DNA of 64,000 nucleotides, from positions 3,038,001 through 3,102,000 of the forward strand of contig NZ_JAUSWX010000001.1 in assembly GCF_030815405.1 (NCBI RefSeq), written 5' to 3'. Positions 17,883 to 26,273 of this stretch are shown here, in pieces. The position numbers were made by a program, and so were the translations under genes. This DNA is from Agromyces albus (GTDB lineage Bacteria; Actinomycetota; Actinomycetes; Actinomycetales; Microbacteriaceae). A model generated the notes under the pieces. The model did no database searches, had not been told where the DNA came from, and saw only the letters and a list, made by a program, of their open reading frames with translations. Numbering within the stretch: the stretch's first letter is position 1; every line of letters starts with the position of its first letter.

Positions 17883-17943
17883 GCCAAGACGATTTGGCAA
17901 AACGTCTTGGCGACAAGCTATGACATCGTTGTCAGCGAGTCAA
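17883..17943 (-). promoter_or_regulatory. Promoter of the CUT1/GH91 operon with LacI-type operators
   Basis: Minus strand -35 TTGACT (17938-17943), exactly 17 bases, -10 TAGCTT (17915-17920). The spacer contains the palindrome TGACAACGATGTCA (17921-17934), identical to the one at 12010-12023. Over and just after the start of transcription lies a large inverted repeat with arms GCCAAGACG and CGTCTTGGC (17883-17911) containing CCAAGACGATTTGGCAA, which matches 14 of 17 bases of the site at 11954. Occupation would block RNA polymerase. Confidence 0.72.
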
Positions 17944-17954
17944 GACTCTGGCGT

Positions 17955-17985
17955 TGCCAAAATCTCCGGGGACGCCGTTTTGGCA
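17955..17985. promoter_or_regulatory. Inverted repeat TGCCAAAA / TTTTGGCA between the lipoprotein and ZIP genes
   Basis: Eight-base arms at 17955-17962 and 17978-17985 with a 15-base loop. Minus strand starts TGCCAAAACG, the same half-site as in the neighbouring operator. It may be an auxiliary operator upstream of the promoter, or the terminator of the ZIP gene, which ends at 18022 on the same strand. Confidence 0.45.
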
Positions 17986-18021
17986 CGATGCCGGCCCGCG
18001 CCGGCCACCGCGTGCCCAGCC

Positions 18022-18813
18022 TCAGGCCAACGAGAGCGTGAACGACAGCACGAACCCGGCCGCCGTGCTGAGCGCCACGGCCGGACCCCCGTGTTCGTAG
18101 GCCTCCGGCATCAGCGTGTCGGCGAGCGACGCGATCACGGCGCCGGAGGCGAACGCCAGCGGCAGGGACACGATCTCGGGGTCGCTGCCAGAGAGCGGGC
18201 CGGCACCGATGACCGCCGCGGCGGTGACCAGCACCGCGGACGCGCTCCAGAGACCGAGGACCTGAACCCGTGGCCGGCCCTGCTCGCGCATGGACGCCGC
18301 GCCCACCAATGCTTCCGGCAGGTTGGAGGCGAAGATGGCGGCGAGCAGCGCGACGCCGCCGGTCCCCTCCTGCACGGAGATGCCCAACGCGAGATTCTCG
18401 GGTACGCCGTCGAGGGTGACCGCCGCCAGCAGCGCCACGCCGGCTGCACCCCGAACGGATGCCGCGGTCGCGGGTCGCTCGGCCGCGGCGGCATCCGTGT
18501 CGAGCTTGACACTCCCGCGATACTCATCGGCGGACTTCGGGCGAGATCGACGTTGCGCCCACCGGTCGAGGAACGCGCTGAGCAAGGTGAACACCAGGGC
18601 GCCGACGAACAGGCCGATCCCGGCGCGCCAGATCCCGCCGCGCTCATACGAGTCCTCGAAGAGCTCGAAGGTCAGCGCGGTGATCAGCGCGCCGGCCGCG
18701 AAGGCGAGGAGCATCGCCAACAGCCGCTTCGGGAGCTCGAACCGCACCCCGATGGCCGCCCCGATGATGAGGGCGCTCGACGCCACGGCGCCGAAGAGCA
18801 GGACCGTCCCCAT
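18022..18813 (-). CDS. ZIP-family divalent metal transporter
   Basis: 263-residue membrane protein. Two metal-site helices are seen: LDGVPENLALG at about residue 134 and ASNLPEALVGA at about residue 163, the HxxPEG-like positions of ZIP proteins. About seven to eight hydrophobic segments are present, with a polar loop (RRSRPKSADEYRGS) in the middle. It would import or release Zn2+ or Fe2+/Mn2+. Its closest relatives form the actinobacterial ZIP group rather than ZupT. It stands alone between the fructan locus and the S8 peptidase. The ATG at 18813 is used directly. Confidence 0.87.
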   Translation of the reverse strand: MGTVLLFGAVASSALIIGAAIGVRFELPKRLLAMLLAFAAGALITALTFELFEDSYERGGIWRAGIGLFVGALVFTLLSAFLDRWAQRRSRPKSADEYRGSVKLDTDAAAAERPATAASVRGAAGVALLAAVTLDGVPENLALGISVQEGTGGVALLAAIFASNLPEALVGAASMREQGRPRVQVLGLWSASAVLVTAAAVIGAGPLSGSDPEIVSLPLAFASGAVIASLADTLMPEAYEHGGPAVALSTAAGFVLSFTLSLA

Positions 18814-18896
18814 CCGGCATTCCCCTCAGATGTGCGATGACGCACCCATGCTGGCATTCGCCCGGTGGGGCGGCAAGGGGGTGGCGCTTCGCCCGT

Positions 18897-20447
18897 TCAG
18901 CGAAGCGCGAGCTCCTCTGAGCGCGTGGCGAGCTCCCCCACCATTGCGGCCAGTGCAGCACTCGTCGCCTTCTCGAGCTGCTCCGCGCCGATGAGCACGC
19001 CCTGTTGCGACAACTCCCGGGCGAGCTCCTTCGCGAGCGCGCGCTGGTGACGGGCACCGATCGTGCGCCAGTCGGGATCGACCGGGACCGGGCCCCTTCC
19101 GGGCACCCAGATCACGCCTGGTGCGTCGTCGAGGATGCCGAACAGGATGTAGCCCCACTCCAGGTACTCATCCTGGAACGGGCGGAACCGGTCGGTGCGC
19201 TCGATCGCGGCGAAGATCTCCTGGAGGTTCGGCATAACGCCGATGCGGTCGACGGCGGGGTCGGCGCTCGGGGTGTTGAAGTTCGCGCTCAGCCACGAGC
19301 GCACGGTGCCGGGCCACATCGTCGTGCCCGTCGCCGCTCGCCGCCAGCTCTGGAGCAGCAGCGCCGCACCCGCGACGATGGGGCTCGCGCCCGAGGTGCC
19401 GCCGAACCAGCTCGTGTACTCGGTCGTCGACGTGCCGGTCCACCCGTCGCCGGTGGTGTCGATTCCTTCCCCCCAGCCGTAGCAGTCGATGCGGCTTCCG
19501 TGGTTCGAGAAGCCGAGTCGAGAGTGCGGCGCCCACGAGCTGCCCGCGCCGACCATGATCGCGCCGGAGTCGCGGAAGTCGGGATCGTCGCGGTTGAGGA
19601 TGTGCCGGCCCGCGGCATCCGTGTAGGCATCGAGGTCGTTCCCGCCGTTGCCGCCCGCCTCGACCACGACGATCCCGGCGTCGACCGCGTCGCGGATGGC
19701 GTCGAACACGGCGTCCTCCACCTCGACGGGCAGGTAGCCGCTCCAGTGCGACATCGTGGTCTGCGCCTCGAGCAGCAACACGTCGCCGGGCGACATGGCA
19801 TCCGTCGCCGAGACGATCGCCGCTGCGGTGCTGTACGACGTCGAGGTACGCCACTGCGAAACGACTCGAGCGGATGCCTCGGGCGCACTGCCCAGCCCGC
19901 CCCGGGCGTTGTCCACCGCGACCACTTCGCCGAGCACCGCGGTGCCATGGCCCGTGTAGGCGTTGCTCACGCCGGAGATGATCGTGATCCCTGCGGCGGC
20001 CAGGTCCTCGTGGTTCAGGGTCCAGCCCTGCTCGAGGTCGACGAAACCGACACCCGACCCGTCGGTGCGAGTCCAGGCCCACCGTGCGCCGATTCCCTCA
20101 GGCGCTGCGTCGAGGTACCCCTGGTCGCCGCTGCGCGGGTCGTCGCCGGGGTTCACCGGTGGCGGCGTGGGGCCGCCCTCGACGTAGGCCGACCTGATGC
20201 CGTCACGAGCGCCGAGGTCCTTCGCGACCTGCGCCGCGGCATCCGGATCCTTCACCTTGATCGCGACCCACGGTGCGAACCGGGCGCGCCGCCCCCGACC
20301 GAGCGGTTCGTCGTCGCCGACGAGGGACTCGAGATGCGCTTCTTTCGCGATGGCGTCCTGCCGCTCGGCGAGCAGGCCGGCGACGTAGGCGAGGTTGTCG
20401 AGCACCATGTCGCCGTGGTCGAAGCGCGCGCTCTCGTCGACTTTCAC
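18897..20447 (-). CDS. S8 family serine peptidase (subtilase), start uncertain
   Basis: Subtilisin-like peptidase, about 516 residues from GTG 20447. Catalytic triad: Asp137 (GFVDLEQGW), His167 (YTGHGTA) and Ser352 (GGTSGASP), with oxyanion Asn in GGNGGN. The C-terminal 100 residues are outside the peptidase fold. No signal peptide or lipobox is visible, so it is cytoplasmic or exported another way. The start is a problem: the frame stays open far upstream without a good RBS, while a short frame MGIINGAQN starting at an ATG near 20514 ends at a TGA just where this frame seems to begin. A one-base shift would join them. Either a frameshift or a rare start is possible. Confidence 0.8.
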   Translation of the reverse strand: MKVDESARFDHGDMVLDNLAYVAGLLAERQDAIAKEAHLESLVGDDEPLGRGRRARFAPWVAIKVKDPDAAAQVAKDLGARDGIRSAYVEGGPTPPPVNPGDDPRSGDQGYLDAAPEGIGARWAWTRTDGSGVGFVDLEQGWTLNHEDLAAAGITIISGVSNAYTGHGTAVLGEVVAVDNARGGLGSAPEASARVVSQWRTSTSYSTAAAIVSATDAMSPGDVLLLEAQTTMSHWSGYLPVEVEDAVFDAIRDAVDAGIVVVEAGGNGGNDLDAYTDAAGRHILNRDDPDFRDSGAIMVGAGSSWAPHSRLGFSNHGSRIDCYGWGEGIDTTGDGWTGTSTTEYTSWFGGTSGASPIVAGAALLLQSWRRAATGTTMWPGTVRSWLSANFNTPSADPAVDRIGVMPNLQEIFAAIERTDRFRPFQDEYLEWGYILFGILDDAPGVIWVPGRGPVPVDPDWRTIGARHQRALAKELARELSQQGVLIGAEQLEKATSAALAAMVGELATRSEELALR

Positions 20448-20694
20448 GAGGACGCGAGGTGCGATGCCCGGCGTCTGGCTGGGCTTCAGTTCTGCGCGCC
20501 GTTGATGATTCCCATGAGATTGCCCGCTTTCGATGCGCGAGGCGGTCGTCGGCGCGTTCGGGTCGAGTCGTGCGGCTGCCGGTGAGAGCGGCGAGCGGAT
20601 GCCGCCGCCACGCGGCATTCTTCGCTCAACAGCGGTCGTCGGCCTCAGGGCAGGCACCGAGTTCACCGGCGAGGGTTCGCGACGAACGGGCAGC

Positions 20695-21405
20695 CTACGC
20701 CCGCTCGGCGATCGCCTCCCACGTGTCGCCCGACACCACGAGGTCGGCGCGCTCGCGCGCGGGCGCGATGCGCCGCGCGTTCGCCCCGTCGACCTCGATC
20801 GCCCACTCGCGCGCCGCCTCGGGCGAGCGGCCGTGCTCGGTGTGCCGGCGCACGAGGCGATGCATCCGCTCGTCGTCGTGCGTGTCGCAGAACCACGACT
20901 CGTCGAGCAGCTCGCGCACACGCGACCACGGTTCGACGTCACTCAGGAGATAGTTGCCCTCGACGACCACGATGCGTGCCGACGGCTCGATCGCGATCTC
21001 CCCCGCGACGGGCTCGTCGACGTGACGCTCGAAGGCGGGCGCGTAGACGGTGTGATCGGTGTCGCGGCGCACGCGTTCGAGCAACTCGACGAAGCCCCAT
21101 CCGTCGAACGTCTCGATCGCTCCCTTGCGATGCCGCAGGTCGAGCCGGTCGAGGGTCGCGTTCGCGAGGTGGAACCCGTCCATCGGCAGGAACACCGCCG
21201 GCGGCTCGGCCGCGCCGCCGTTCAGCTGGGCCACGAGCGCGTGCGCCAGCGTGGTCTTGCCCGCACCGGGGCTGCCGGTGATGCCGATGAGTATGCGAGC
21301 GCCTGAGGCCTCGCGGCTCAGTCGCCTGGCCCGGCGGGCGAGCACCTCGAGCGCGTCAGGGGTCGGGGTCGGGGCGCTCGCTGGCATACCACCAGCATCT
21401 CGCAC
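20695..21405 (-). CDS. P-loop nucleoside/pantothenate-kinase-like protein (PRK/URK superfamily)
   Basis: 236 residues. Walker A GSPGAGKTTL at about residue 44, then MDGFHLANATLD and RKGAIETFDGWGF, the substrate region of uridine kinase / pantothenate kinase relatives, and VVVEGNYLL as Walker B. Relatives are annotated as nucleoside/nucleotide kinases or as the FrcK kinase of fructose import systems. In this window a fructose link is tempting but the gene is 3 kb away and separated by unrelated genes. Start 21405 or the in-frame ATG 21387; neither has a strong RBS. Confidence 0.78.
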   Translation of the reverse strand: MRDAGGMPASAPTPTPDALEVLARRARRLSREASGARILIGITGSPGAGKTTLAHALVAQLNGGAAEPPAVFLPMDGFHLANATLDRLDLRHRKGAIETFDGWGFVELLERVRRDTDHTVYAPAFERHVDEPVAGEIAIEPSARIVVVEGNYLLSDVEPWSRVRELLDESWFCDTHDDERMHRLVRRHTEHGRSPEAAREWAIEVDGANARRIAPARERADLVVSGDTWEAIAERA

Positions 21406-21434
21406 ACCAAGGGTTCGCCGCGGGAGCCGCGGCG

Positions 21435-21782
21435 CTACTGCTCGGCCCAGACACCGAGCTCGTTGCCGCTCGGGTCGACGAAGTGGAAGCGGCGACCGCC
21501 AGGGAACTCATAGGGGCCGTCCACGATCTCGCCGCCGGCATCCGTGACCGCAGCGGCCGTGGCGTTGAGGTCGTCGCTGTAGAGCAGCACGAAGGGGCCC
21601 CCGCGCGTCACTTCGTCGGCGAGGACGAGCCCGCCCGCCTCGGCGGCTCCCTCTTCAGCCGCGGTGCGGATGCCCGAGTACCCGTCGCCGTAAGAGTTGA
21701 ACTCCCACCCGAACGCGGCGCCGTAGAACTCGCGTGCGGCCGCCATATCGGTGACGGAGATCTCGACGTAGTCGATGCTCAT
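21435..21782 (-). CDS. VOC-family (glyoxalase/bleomycin-resistance fold) protein
   Basis: 115 residues forming two beta-alpha-beta-beta-beta units: YVEISVTDMAAAREFYGAAFGWEF and GRRFHFVDPSGNELGVWAE, the usual edges of a VOC domain. One metal ligand Glu may be in NELGVW; the metal site as a whole is not clear, so a catalytic role is unproven. ATG 21782 is preferred; an ATG at 21812 would add ten residues. Single gene, divergent from the GH53 gene. Confidence 0.83.
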   Translation of the reverse strand: MSIDYVEISVTDMAAAREFYGAAFGWEFNSYGDGYSGIRTAAEEGAAEAGGLVLADEVTRGGPFVLLYSDDLNATAAAVTDAGGEIVDGPYEFPGGRRFHFVDPSGNELGVWAEQ

Positions 21783-21953
21783 CGGAATGCCGTGTTGGTG
21801 GTGTCTGGCCATGGCTTCACGCTTCCACGCCCCCTGACACGGCGAGTGGCACCGCAACCACGGATGGTCCGGCGCGGCCGACGAAGCCATCCCACTGGGA
21901 TCGCTCCGAGTTTCCAAGCCGCCCACTGCCCTCTTGATGAGCGCATCAACACT

Positions 21954-21996
21954 GTCACAACCTAGATCGCATGTGGTAATACTGGGAGCGCACACA
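21954..21996 (+). promoter_or_regulatory. Promoter and CebR-like operator of the GH53 gene
   Basis: -35 like GTCACA (21954-21959), 17 bases, -10 TAATAC (21977-21982) preceded by TGTGG. Immediately downstream is TGGGAGCGCACACA (21983-21996), 12 of 14 bases of TGGGAGCGCTCCCA, the known operator of actinobacterial CebR-type LacI regulators. No cognate regulator is adjacent. The rest of 21783-22096 shows nothing else clear. Confidence 0.55.
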
Positions 21997-22096
21997 GTCT
22001 CGACAGAGAACTGCTCGTCACCGCAGCGCCGCGGACGCCCTCGCCTCTCCGGTGGGCGACCCGGAAGGGCTGCCGAATGAAGAGGGAGCAAGAAAC

Positions 22097-24313
22097 TTGC
22101 GGAATCGCAATAGAGCAAGAGCGGGCAGAGCAAGAACAGGCAGGTCAACCGGCAGAGCAAGAACAGGTGTCGTCGCCATCGCGGTCGCGCTCGCCGCCCT
22201 GGTCGCAGTGCCCGCGGGTGCGTCGGCGGCTTGGTCGGAGGAGACCGACGGCCCCGTCGAGGCGGGCATCTTCGTCGAGAAGGTCGATGGGCTCGCGTCC
22301 GACTTCGTGAACGGCGTCGACGCGTCGACGGTGCTCTCGCTCGAGGAGAGCGGCGTAGTCTTCCGCGATGCCGCCGGGCAGCCGGCCGACCTCTTCGACG
22401 TGCTCGCCGACAGCGGCGTGAACAGCGTGCGGGTGCGCGTGTGGAACGACCCGTTCGATGCCGAAGGACGCGGCTATGGCGGCGGCACCGTCGACGTTGC
22501 ACGTGCCGTGGAGATCGGCGAACGTGCCACGGCGGCGGGCCTCAGCGTGCTCGTCGATTTCCACTACTCCGACTTCTGGGCCGATCCGGCCCGCCAGCTC
22601 GTGCCGAAGGCGTGGGCGGGGCTCTCCCCCGCCGAGACGGTCACGGCGCTGCACGACTTCACGGCCGACGCGTTGCAGTCCTTCGAAGACGCGGGCGTCG
22701 ATGTGAGCATGGTGCAGGTCGGCAACGAGACGAACAACGCGATCGCCGGATACACCCGCGAGGGCCGGGCGATCGACGCGCAGTTCGCGGCGCTGGTCTC
22801 CGCGGGCACTGCCGCCGTGCGCGAGGTGCTGCCCGACTCGCTCGTGGCGGTGCACTTCACGAACCCCGAGACATCCGGCCGCTATGCGACCTATGCCGCC
22901 GGCCTCGCGCAGTTCGGCGTCGACTACGACGTGTTCGCAAGCTCGTACTACCCGTACTGGCACGGCTCGACCGAGAACCTCACGATCGTGCTCAGCGACA
23001 TCGCGACGACCTACGGCAAGCAGGTCATGGTCGCCGAGACCTCGTGGGCGCACACGCTCGAAGACGGCGACGGGCACCCCAACGTCATCGGCGCTGGCAC
23101 GATCACCGACGACTACCCGGCGAGCGTGCAGGGGCAGGCGACGCAGCTGCGCGACGTCATCGCCGCGGTCGCGGCCGTGGGCGACGCGGGCATCGGCGTG
23201 TTCTATTGGGAGCCCGCGTGGCTGCCGGTCGGGCCGCCGAGCGAGCTCGACGCGAACCGGGCGCTGTGGGAGCGCGACGGCTCGGGCTGGGCGACGAGCT
23301 TCGCGAACGAGTACGACCCGGTGCACGTCGGCGAATGGTTCGGCGGCTCGGCGTGGGAGAACCAGGCCCTCTTCGCATGGGACGGCACTCCGCTGGAATC
23401 GCTGCGAACGTTCGAATACGTGCGCACCGGTGCGGTCGCACCGCGCGAGGTGGTGTCGGTCGAGAAGGTGGCATTGACGGTGACGGATGCCGCGCCGGTG
23501 TCGCTGCCCACGACGATCACGGTCACCTACAACGACGGCAGCACGGAGCATCCGTCGGTCACCTGGAGCCGTGCGGTCGACTGGATTCGCGGACCGGGCG
23601 TGTACGAGATCCCGGGGCAGACCTCGACCGGTCTCGACGTCGTCGCGGCGGTAACGGTGCTGGCGGCGAACCTCGTGCGCAACCACAGCTTCGAGAGCGC
23701 CGACCTGAGCGCGTGGTTGCTGACCGGACCCGCGGCTCGAACGCAGACCGCCGACGGGTCGGACGGCGACTTCGCGGTGACGTTCTGGAGCGGGCAGGCA
23801 TACACGACGTCGGTGTCGCAGACCCTCGCGGGCGTACCCGCCGGCACCTACACGCTGCAGGCCACGACGCAGGGCACGGGCAGCCCCGCTGGTGACCAGC
23901 GCACGCTGTCGGCGGCGACGTCGGAGGGCAGCTGGAGCGCACCGCTGCAGTTCTCGGCGTGGAACGAGTTCCACACCGCGACCGTGCCCACCGTGGTCGT
24001 CGGCGGCGACGGCGTCGTCGGGGTGCACGCCGACTTCGCGCTCTCGGCGGGAGCGTGGGGCGTGTTCGACGACGTGCGTCTCGTCGCGGCTTCCGCGGCC
24101 GATCCGGTCGATACGTCGGCGCTCGAGTCGGCGCTCGCCGTTTCGGCATCCGTCGACAGAACCAAGTGGACGGATGCCTCGCTCGCCAGGCTCGACGAAG
24201 CGGTTGCGATCGGCGAGGTCGTGCTTGCCGGCTCGCGGGCGACGCAAAGCGATGCGGATGCCGCGAAGAAGCTCGTGAAGAAGGCGGTGAAGAACCTCAA
24301 GCCGCTGAGGTGA
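22097..24313 (+). CDS. Secreted GH53 endo-beta-1,4-galactanase with Ig-like, carbohydrate-binding and FIVAR domains
   Basis: 738 residues from TTG 22097, which has AGAGGGAGC eight bases upstream (a GTG at 22052 would add 15). A long basic signal peptide ends at about GASA/AWSEE. The GH53 barrel has acid/base Glu211 (VGNETNN) and nucleophile Glu314 (VMVAETSW), with WNDPFD and VDFHYSDFWADP typical of arabinogalactan galactanases. Then follow a bacterial Ig-like domain (VTYNDGSTEHPSVTW), a beta-sandwich carbohydrate-binding module (LVRNHSFESADLSAW) and a C-terminal FIVAR-type helical segment (KLVKKAVKNLK). It degrades type I arabinogalactan or pectic galactan outside the cell. No transporter for the products is adjacent. 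Confidence 0.93.
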   Translation: MRNRNRARAGRARTGRSTGRARTGVVAIAVALAALVAVPAGASAAWSEETDGPVEAGIFVEKVDGLASDFVNGVDASTVLSLEESGVVFRDAAGQPADLFDVLADSGVNSVRVRVWNDPFDAEGRGYGGGTVDVARAVEIGERATAAGLSVLVDFHYSDFWADPARQLVPKAWAGLSPAETVTALHDFTADALQSFEDAGVDVSMVQVGNETNNAIAGYTREGRAIDAQFAALVSAGTAAVREVLPDSLVAVHFTNPETSGRYATYAAGLAQFGVDYDVFASSYYPYWHGSTENLTIVLSDIATTYGKQVMVAETSWAHTLEDGDGHPNVIGAGTITDDYPASVQGQATQLRDVIAAVAAVGDAGIGVFYWEPAWLPVGPPSELDANRALWERDGSGWATSFANEYDPVHVGEWFGGSAWENQALFAWDGTPLESLRTFEYVRTGAVAPREVVSVEKVALTVTDAAPVSLPTTITVTYNDGSTEHPSVTWSRAVDWIRGPGVYEIPGQTSTGLDVVAAVTVLAANLVRNHSFESADLSAWLLTGPAARTQTADGSDGDFAVTFWSGQAYTTSVSQTLAGVPAGTYTLQATTQGTGSPAGDQRTLSAATSEGSWSAPLQFSAWNEFHTATVPTVVVGGDGVVGVHADFALSAGAWGVFDDVRLVAASAADPVDTSALESALAVSASVDRTKWTDASLARLDEAVAIGEVVLAGSRATQSDADAAKKLVKKAVKNLKPLR
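22124..22167 (+). repeat. 17 bp direct repeat inside the signal peptide of the GH53 protein
   Basis: GGCAGAGCAAGAACAGG occurs at 22124-22140 and 22151-22167, a 27-base period that keeps frame and duplicates GRARTGRST in the positively charged n-region. This explains the unusually long basic stretch. The region is also A-rich for this genome. Confidence 0.8.
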
Positions 24314-24447
24314 AGTGAGCTGACGTCGCGCGCGCCGGCCGTGCGGGCGGAGTACTGATGGGCGGTGGCCTGATGGGCGATGGCCGGGAGCACGCGCAGC
24401 TTCCGGCCATCGCTGCGAAACGGTTTTGTTCGAAGCGGGCCGACCGC

Positions 24448-24600
24448 TTCGATACGCATCGGGCTTCGCCCGACGCTACTCCACCACCGGGGTGTGGTTT
24501 CGATACGCGTCGGGCTGCGCCCAGCGCTACTCCACCACCGGGGTGTGGTTTCGATACGCGTCGGGCTACGCCCGGCGCTACTCAACCACCGGGGTCGTCC
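24448..24600. repeat. Three tandem 51 bp repeats
   Basis: Units start at 24448, 24499 and 24550, each with TTCGATACGC, the small hairpin TCGGGCT..CGCCCGRCG and CTACTCMACCACCGGGGT. They fill the space between the convergent GH53 and HNH genes. Similar dispersed elements are known to me from Microbacteriaceae intergenic regions. They may act as bidirectional terminators. A 51 bp period keeps frames open, which creates false proteins. Confidence 0.85.
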
Positions 24601-24604
24601 GTGC

Positions 24605-26011
24605 TCACGCGGCCGGCTTTCTGCCGCGCTGGTCGCGTTGGTCGGCGAGCCGGGTCGGGGATTTCGTGAGGGCGCGCCAGCCGCCGCCCGGGTCGAGCCA
24701 CGCCGGTGGGCGGATCTGCGGCACGCCGCGGAGCATCCTGATGCCCCAGCCCGACGTGTCGATGGTGCGGTGATGGAACCAGCAGAGGAGCACGCCGTTG
24801 TCGGGATGGGTGGGGCCGCCGTCGACGTCGGGGATGACGTGGTGGATCTCGCACCACGAGGATGGGACCGAACATCCGGGGATGAGGCATCCGCCGTCGC
24901 GCAGGATGATCGCGCGACGCTGGTGCGGGGTGAAGCAACGCTCGGGCGAGCCGAGGGTGATGATGCGGCCGTTGTCGTCGAAGACCACCTTCTGGATGCC
25001 ACCGGTGCACATCATGTGCCGAGCCGCCCGGAGCGAGATCGGAACCTCGACGCCGTCGGCGTGCGCGACACCACGACCGGACTCGACGTCGGAAGCCCTG
25101 ACACTGACGAGAACGGTCGGCGCGGCGCCCCCGATCATCGGATGCTCGCCTGAACGCGCCGCCGTGTCGATCACCGCGGCGAGCACGTCGTGACGTTGCT
25201 GATCGGTGCTGCGGGTCTCACCTGACTCGGCAGCCGCCGCCCGCTCCTCATCGGTCATGAATCCGGTGCCGGAGCGCGGCGACAAATGCGCATCGAAGAG
25301 CCGCGTCAGTTTCGCCGCGACCTCGGGCATCAGCTCACCCGCCACCGGGATCAATCCGTCGCGTGCCCGCCCCAACCGGAACCCTCGGCGCCGCATCGCC
25401 CGCTCATCTTCAGGTTCGCGGCCGTCTTGGTCGAGGAACGTCGACCACGCCTGCGCCTGCACACGCAACTCATCGGCCGTGCACCGCACCGGCGCTCCGT
25501 CGCCGCCACCGGTCGCCTCGGCGACGAGTGCTTGCTCGGCCGCCGCGAGCGAGATCGGGTCGGCGACAGTACGAGTGCGGTCGAGCTCTCGGATGATCGT
25601 GCACGCCACATCCGCACCCAGATCGCCTGCGGCGAGCGCGGCAGCGACGATCGGGAACGCCGCCCCGATCGGCTCACCGGTGAAACCGGAACGCGAACGC
25701 GTCGCAGACCCTAGCGCGATACGCCGCCGCACCTCGAAGCCAGACACCTGCGTGACCCGCTCGACCAGCTCCACCGCGGAGCGACACGACTTGCGCGCCG
25801 AGAGCCGCTGCTCACCGAGCTCAACCTGGGACCGTTCGGCCACCTCACCGGCGAACGCGGCACGATGCGCATCGACCAGCCGACCCAGCGCCTCCAGCTC
25901 GCCCATCGTGACGAGCAACTCATCGTCAGAGTATCGGGAGGCGTCGTCGAACCTGAGCACGTCGGCGAGCATCGAGCGGAGCTGCTCGAGCGCTTCACGG
26001 GTGCCGGTCAT
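24605..26011 (-). CDS. DUF222 / HNH endonuclease protein, copy A
   Basis: 468 residues. The N-terminal DUF222 domain (about residues 20-330) includes ELEALGRLVDAHRAAFAGEV and the stretch TRLFDAHLSPRSG. The C-terminal HNH nuclease has zinc cysteines and the His-Asn-His core in CLIPGCSVP, CEIHHVIPDVDGG and PDNGVLLCWFHHRTID. These 13E12-type proteins are multi-copy in actinobacteria and are suspected mobile or homing elements, but their role is not established. A near-identical copy is at 33568-34974 and even the upstream leader is shared. Confidence 0.9.
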   Translation of the reverse strand: MTGTREALEQLRSMLADVLRFDDASRYSDDELLVTMGELEALGRLVDAHRAAFAGEVAERSQVELGEQRLSARKSCRSAVELVERVTQVSGFEVRRRIALGSATRSRSGFTGEPIGAAFPIVAAALAAGDLGADVACTIIRELDRTRTVADPISLAAAEQALVAEATGGGDGAPVRCTADELRVQAQAWSTFLDQDGREPEDERAMRRRGFRLGRARDGLIPVAGELMPEVAAKLTRLFDAHLSPRSGTGFMTDEERAAAAESGETRSTDQQRHDVLAAVIDTAARSGEHPMIGGAAPTVLVSVRASDVESGRGVAHADGVEVPISLRAARHMMCTGGIQKVVFDDNGRIITLGSPERCFTPHQRRAIILRDGGCLIPGCSVPSSWCEIHHVIPDVDGGPTHPDNGVLLCWFHHRTIDTSGWGIRMLRGVPQIRPPAWLDPGGGWRALTKSPTRLADQRDQRGRKPAA

Positions 26012-26109
26012 GGGTCTATTCTTCCCGGCACCACTGACATTCGGATCGCTATAAATGCCTGATCAGGCTGTGGAAAAGTGCGCTTTCGCGGCGCCTGTTG
26101 AGGACAAGT
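26012..26109 (-). repeat. Leader sequence shared with HNH copy B
   Basis: The roughly 98 bases upstream of this HNH gene match those upstream of copy B (34975-35073): TATTCTTCC near the start codon, ACTGACATTCG, CTGATCAGGCTGTG and, at distance 89 versus 90 bases, GAGGACAAGT. The duplication thus included the promoter region. The remaining 26110-26273 shows no gene. Confidence 0.7.
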
Positions 26110-26273
26110 CGCGCCCACGGCGATCTCGCAGCGCCCGCTACGCGGGCGAAACCACCTCAGCCGACTCGGAATCGGTCAGCGCAACCGGCGGCGCCATCCG
26201 ACGCTCGGACGATGCCGAGGTGCATTCTGGGAATGCCAGCTCATCGAGCCGGCCGCGGCCGCCGGATCGACGG

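Noticed and set aside
16198..18840. Very long plus-strand frame (880 codons) opposite the CUT1 lipoprotein and ZIP genes
   Set aside because: Composition is Arg/Gly/Ala-rich with no domain; it is the mirror of well-supported minus-strand genes, as expected at high G+C.
20448..20942. Upstream extension of the S8 peptidase frame to 20942
   Set aside because: It crosses the P-loop kinase gene and is Arg/Ser-rich without family similarity. Only the part from about 20470 downward looks coding.
24358..25153. Plus-strand frames running through the 51-bp repeats into the HNH gene, giving a repeated peptide
   Set aside because: The repeat period is a multiple of three, so frames stay open by chance. 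No RBS or family resemblance, and the HNH gene on the other strand is certain.
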